A stretch of DNA of 64,000 nucleotides from Sporobacter sp963663605. GTDB taxonomy: Bacteria; Bacillota; Clostridia; Oscillospirales; Oscillospiraceae. The notes beneath the pieces were generated by a model, which was not told where the DNA came from, did no database searches, and saw nothing but the letters and a program-made list of their open reading frames with translations. The translations under genes and the position numbers were made by a program. Of this stretch, positions 61,153 to 64,000 are shown one piece after another (within the stretch, counting starts at the first letter, position 1; each line of letters opens with the position of its first letter). The stretch covers positions 1,798,001 through 1,862,000 of the forward strand of contig CAXXVF010000002.1 of NCBI GenBank assembly GCA_963663605.2, read 5' to 3'.

Positions 61153-62547
61153 ATGAAAAAATGGTTTTGCATGATCCTCATGATAGCGCTTATAACCGGT
61201 ACGACGGCGTGTGTTTCATCCGAGTCCGGATCGGATGAATCCCCCGCTCCGGATATGTCCGCAACGTCCGAAATATCACCGACACCCGATATTTCTCCGG
61301 CATCCGGTATCTCCGCCGGGGAAGAAGCCATAGCGGGCGCGTCTACGGCCGACGAGCTGCGTACTCTTATTGCTTCATACATTCAGGATGAAAATTATAC
61401 GGCAGCTTTACACGCGGCCGATAAGCTGCTGGAGCTGGACCCTTCTGACGAAAGTGCTTACGCCGCGAAAGCCGAGCTGTGCATCCTGACGATCAAAAAC
61501 GGGTATGACGCACTCAACAGCCTGCTGGCCGAGGCGGTCGGCAAGGTAAGCGATCCTACCGGCTATAAAGAGCAGATCCGGCAGATGTACGACGGGGCCG
61601 GGCTCGAGCTCGTAATTCCCTTCGTGTCCGACTATACCTCGCCGGATGAGGTCAACACGGTCGGGACCTCCGCCGGAAACCTGTCATGCTGCGTCATTGA
61701 GCCGGACTTTTCTTCATTGCAGTACGGCGTTTTCGCAACGCAGGGTGAATGGATTTATTTTTCGGAACACAACGAAGCTTACGCGCTTTATAAAATGCGC
61801 CTTGACAGCCGGGAAAGGCAGCTGGTCTGCGCGGACGGGGCCGCCAATCTGAATATCATCGGCGACTGGATTTATTTCAGCAACGTCGGCGACAACAATA
61901 CGCTTTACAAGATACGCACCGACGGCAGCATGAAAACAAAACTGGCCGACGACAGGTGCGATTCGCTGTGCGTATCGGGCGATTGGATTTTCTACTTAAA
62001 TGCCGATGACGGGGATACGGTCTATCGCATCCGCACCGACGGCAGCGAACGCGAGCCGTTTTTCAAACAGGCTGGCACTCTTTTCATCGACGGCGACTGG
62101 CTGTACTTCACCGCTCCCGATGAGGGGAGCGTCATGCGGATACGCCTGGACGGGACGGATGATCAGCTCCTGCTCGAAGGACAATGGTATACGCTCATCT
62201 GCATCCATAACGGCTGGCTTTACTACAGAACGGACGTAAACGGCCTGATAATCATGCGCATGTCCCCGGACGGGAGTACCGAACCCGAAGAGGTATGGCG
62301 GTATGACGCCAAAATCAACTTTTTCACGTTTACAAACGACAGGATGATCGTTTCGGTACGTTCATTGAGCAACGTTGAAAGTATATTGGTGCTCGACCTG
62401 GATACAATGGAACAGCTGCTTAAGATCGATGCCGCAACGGATTGCATATGTACCGCCGGCGGGGACGATGTGTTTTTTGTCGACGCCTCAGATTTTTCAT
62501 GGTATAAACTCATGTGGGACAGCGGCGCCGCTGAAAGAGCATATTGA
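61153..62547 (+). CDS. Exported lipoprotein with DUF5050-type beta-propeller repeats
   Basis: A 464-residue lipoprotein: signal peptide with lipobox TTAC, a Ser/Pro/Thr-rich linker, a TPR-like helical segment (about residues 70-110, YTAALHAADKLLELDPSDESAYAAKAEL) and a C-terminal series of about six repeats of the form G-D-W-I/L-Y-F followed by Y-K/R-I-R-T-D-G. This is the DUF5050/WD-like propeller found in Clostridia. It probably binds a cell-surface or wall ligand; no enzyme motif is visible. It has its own promoter and no obvious operon partner, mutY following at 62614. Confidence 0.82.
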   Translation: MKKWFCMILMIALITGTTACVSSESGSDESPAPDMSATSEISPTPDISPASGISAGEEAIAGASTADELRTLIASYIQDENYTAALHAADKLLELDPSDESAYAAKAELCILTIKNGYDALNSLLAEAVGKVSDPTGYKEQIRQMYDGAGLELVIPFVSDYTSPDEVNTVGTSAGNLSCCVIEPDFSSLQYGVFATQGEWIYFSEHNEAYALYKMRLDSRERQLVCADGAANLNIIGDWIYFSNVGDNNTLYKIRTDGSMKTKLADDRCDSLCVSGDWIFYLNADDGDTVYRIRTDGSEREPFFKQAGTLFIDGDWLYFTAPDEGSVMRIRLDGTDDQLLLEGQWYTLICIHNGWLYYRTDVNGLIIMRMSPDGSTEPEEVWRYDAKINFFTFTNDRMIVSVRSLSNVESILVLDLDTMEQLLKIDAATDCICTAGGDDVFFVDASDFSWYKLMWDSGAAERAY

Positions 62548-62613
62548 TTTTTGATTATTACGTAATAACATGAAGGCTGCTATACCTCAACAAAGGATAA
62601 CGAGCGACAAGCA

Positions 62614-63681
62614 ATGACAGATAACCGGAAAAAGACAAAACAGACAGCAGACACGCCCGCAGCGCTCCCGGCGGCTTTGCCGCGGCTTCTGCTTGAATGG
62701 TATGATCATGCCGCCCGGGTGCTTCCTTGGCGGAAAGACCATGACCCATATCATATTTGGGTCTCTGAAATCATGCTTCAGCAGACGGGCGTGGAATTCG
62801 TCATCAATTACTACGTCCGGTTTCTCGAAGCATTTCCAACAGTCAAAGCGCTGGCCTCAGCAGACGAACAGGAGGTATTGAAACTCTGGGAAGGGCTCGG
62901 TTATTATACGCGTGCCAAAAATCTTAAAAAAGCTGCCGAAATCATTATCCGCGTCTACGGCGGATACTTCCCGGAGACATATAAAGATATCCTGAAGCTC
63001 CCCGGCATCGGCCCTTATACGGCCGGCGCAATTGCTTCTATCTGCTTTGAACAGCCCGTTCCGGCCGTTGACGGCAATGTGGAACGCGTTATTTCCAGAA
63101 TAGCCGGACTATATACAGCGGAAAAAAATATACTGAAAAAACAGGTCACGGTAATGCTGTCGGATATATATCCGGACAAAAGGCGCGGCGACTTAACACA
63201 GAGCCTGATGGAGCTCGGGGCGTTGGTCTGCGTTCCGAACGGCGCGGCGAAATGTGGTAACTGCCCCGTTTCAGAACACTGCATGGCTTTAAAGACGGAC
63301 GCCGTTTCCCTGTTGCCGGTCCGGCAAAATAAACCTGTTAAAAAACGTATTAAGATCACCGTGTTTTTGCTGGTATGCGGCGAAAACCTTGCTATACGGC
63401 ATAGAAATAAAGGCGGCCTTTTGTCCGGCCTGTGGGAATTGCCCAATGTCGAGGGGCATCTCACCGAAAACACCGCCCTTGAAACAGCCGCATACTGGGG
63501 AACGCGCCCGTCAGCCGTCGGCGGTTTCATCCGCCGAAAACATGTTTTTACGCATATCATATGGGATATACTCTGTTATACCGTTCAATGCGCCGAGCAG
63601 CCGCCGGGTTTCACCTGGACAGACAGGCGTTCTTTGGCTGATTTGTATCCCATCCCAACGGCTTTCAGAAAGCTTTTATAA
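62614..63681 (+). CDS. mutY: A/G-specific adenine DNA glycosylase
   Basis: A 355-residue MutY. The glycosylase domain has LPWRKDHDPYHIWVSEIMLQQT with the catalytic Glu, the LPGIGPYTAGAIASI helix-hairpin-helix, VDGNVERV with the catalytic Asp, and a 4Fe-4S site C-x7-C-x2-C-x5-C (VCVPNG to EHC). The C-terminal NUDIX-like domain, beginning near residue 245, recognises 8-oxoguanine. It removes adenine opposite 8-oxoG. The start lies 66 bases past the upstream gene; the ribosome site is not strong (GATAACGAG), so the start is slightly uncertain. Confidence 0.95.
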   Translation: MTDNRKKTKQTADTPAALPAALPRLLLEWYDHAARVLPWRKDHDPYHIWVSEIMLQQTGVEFVINYYVRFLEAFPTVKALASADEQEVLKLWEGLGYYTRAKNLKKAAEIIIRVYGGYFPETYKDILKLPGIGPYTAGAIASICFEQPVPAVDGNVERVISRIAGLYTAEKNILKKQVTVMLSDIYPDKRRGDLTQSLMELGALVCVPNGAAKCGNCPVSEHCMALKTDAVSLLPVRQNKPVKKRIKITVFLLVCGENLAIRHRNKGGLLSGLWELPNVEGHLTENTALETAAYWGTRPSAVGGFIRRKHVFTHIIWDILCYTVQCAEQPPGFTWTDRRSLADLYPIPTAFRKLL

Positions 63682-63691
63682 CGACAAAATC

Positions 63692-63734
63692 AACGCCGCC
63701 CAACGCATTTCAATGCGTTTTGGGCGGCGTTTTC
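63692..63734. terminator. Bidirectional terminator between mutY and HAD genes
   Basis: AACGCCGCCCAACGCATT pairs with AATGCGTTTTGGGCGGCGTT (small bulge) and is followed by TTC and T-rich flank; it lies between two convergent genes. Confidence 0.88.
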
Positions 63735-63745
63735 ATTTTTTATTA

Positions 63746-64000
63746 TCAAGTGCTTTCTTGAAATAGCTTCTCTAGATACTCTATAAAGTCGGCGACGGCT
63801 CCGTTTTCGCTCCTTCCGACAACGATATCGGCGGCCAGCTTAATGTCTTCCGGCGCGCCTTCCGGAACGGCGCCGACGGCCGCCGTCCCTATCAGTTCAA
63901 GATCATTGTAATAGTCGCCTATAGCCATTATCCGGTCATGGGCGATCCCCAGCATATCGGCTAAGACCTTAACTGTGGCGCCTTTTGAGATGCCTTCGGG
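63746..64000 (-). CDS. Cof-type HAD phosphatase, C-terminal fragment
   Basis: The last 84 residues of a HAD-superfamily (Cof/Cof-like type IIB) phosphatase; the gene continues beyond the right end. The frame is open to base 64000 and reads PEGISKGATVKVLADMLGI, then IMAIGDYYNDLELIGTA, the motif III/IV region with the conserved Lys and Asp residues of HAD IIB. Members dephosphorylate sugar phosphates or flavin intermediates. The Met at 63955 is internal. Only the C-terminus is visible, so specificity cannot be judged. Confidence 0.9.
   Translation of the reverse strand, partial: PEGISKGATVKVLADMLGIAHDRIMAIGDYYNDLELIGTAAVGAVPEGAPEDIKLAADIVVGRSENGAVADFIEYLEKLFQEST

Noticed and set aside
1..64000. 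CRISPR arrays, insertion sequences, prophage, tRNA or rRNA genes
   Set aside because: No regularly spaced repeats, transposase or phage motifs, or cloverleaf-type sequences were seen by inspection.

Overview
This 64 kb stretch looks like the chromosome of an anaerobic Bacillota bacterium of class Clostridia. That is inferred from lipoprotein-type solute-binding proteins, AGGAGG-type ribosome binding sites, an EFR1-type flavodoxin/ferredoxin, a butyryl-CoA-dehydrogenase-like enzyme with a CoA-transferase, a SirTM sirtuin/macrodomain pair, and a nitrogenase cluster organised and worded like that of Clostridium pasteurianum. Base composition appears balanced by eye and was not computed. No rRNA, tRNA, insertion sequence, prophage or CRISPR array was recognised. 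The window cuts a UbiA-type membrane protein gene on the left and a Cof-type HAD phosphatase gene on the right.

Layout. 1-11 kb: short-chain dehydrogenase, CoA-transferase subunits and acyl-CoA dehydrogenase (minus strand), an EFR1 ferredoxin, MFS and MATE exporters, and an SLH-anchored CapA-like protein. 11-20 kb: a LysR gene divergent from a broken Old-Yellow-Enzyme-type reductase, an orphan molybdenum/tungsten-bisPGD enzyme, and a TRAP transporter divergent from it. 20-29 kb: macrodomain plus SirTM sirtuin, a carboxymuconolactone-decarboxylase-like protein, a TrpXYZ-type ABC importer, a SnoaL-like protein, and an orphan solute-binding lipoprotein divergent from a LysR gene. 29-38.5 kb: two long NADH:flavin/Fe-S reductases, a GntR regulator, a COG1233-type flavoprotein overlapping a 2Fe-2S flavin reductase, and a short-chain dehydrogenase.

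39-49.4 kb: a nitrogenase operon in the order nifH, nifI1, nifI2, nifD, nifK, a nifE-nifN-nifB chimera, a 2Fe-2S ferredoxin, nifV-omega, nifV-alpha. The catalytic proteins NifH, NifD and NifK look complete and keep their cluster ligands. The cofactor-assembly part does not. NifE lacks about its last 100 residues and is joined in frame to a NifN lacking about its first 70. This runs on into NifB, whose reading frame then breaks before the NifX-like tail. A good housekeeping-type promoter is followed by an intrinsic-terminator-like hairpin just ahead of nifH, which suggests control by attenuation.

49.5-61 kb: a UroD-family methyltransferase (minus strand), then a ribose-type ABC importer, another long flavin/Fe-S reductase, a LysR regulator, a bicupin and a short-chain dehydrogenase that look like one catabolic unit. 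61-64 kb: a DUF5050-type lipoprotein, MutY and the truncated HAD phosphatase.

Themes: flavin-based reduction of unsaturated small molecules, each system with its own uptake genes and regulator; stem-loops after the binding-protein gene in all three importer operons; and two genes (the reductase at 12.4 kb and nifE-N-B) carrying internal deletions or frameshifts that need checking against raw reads.
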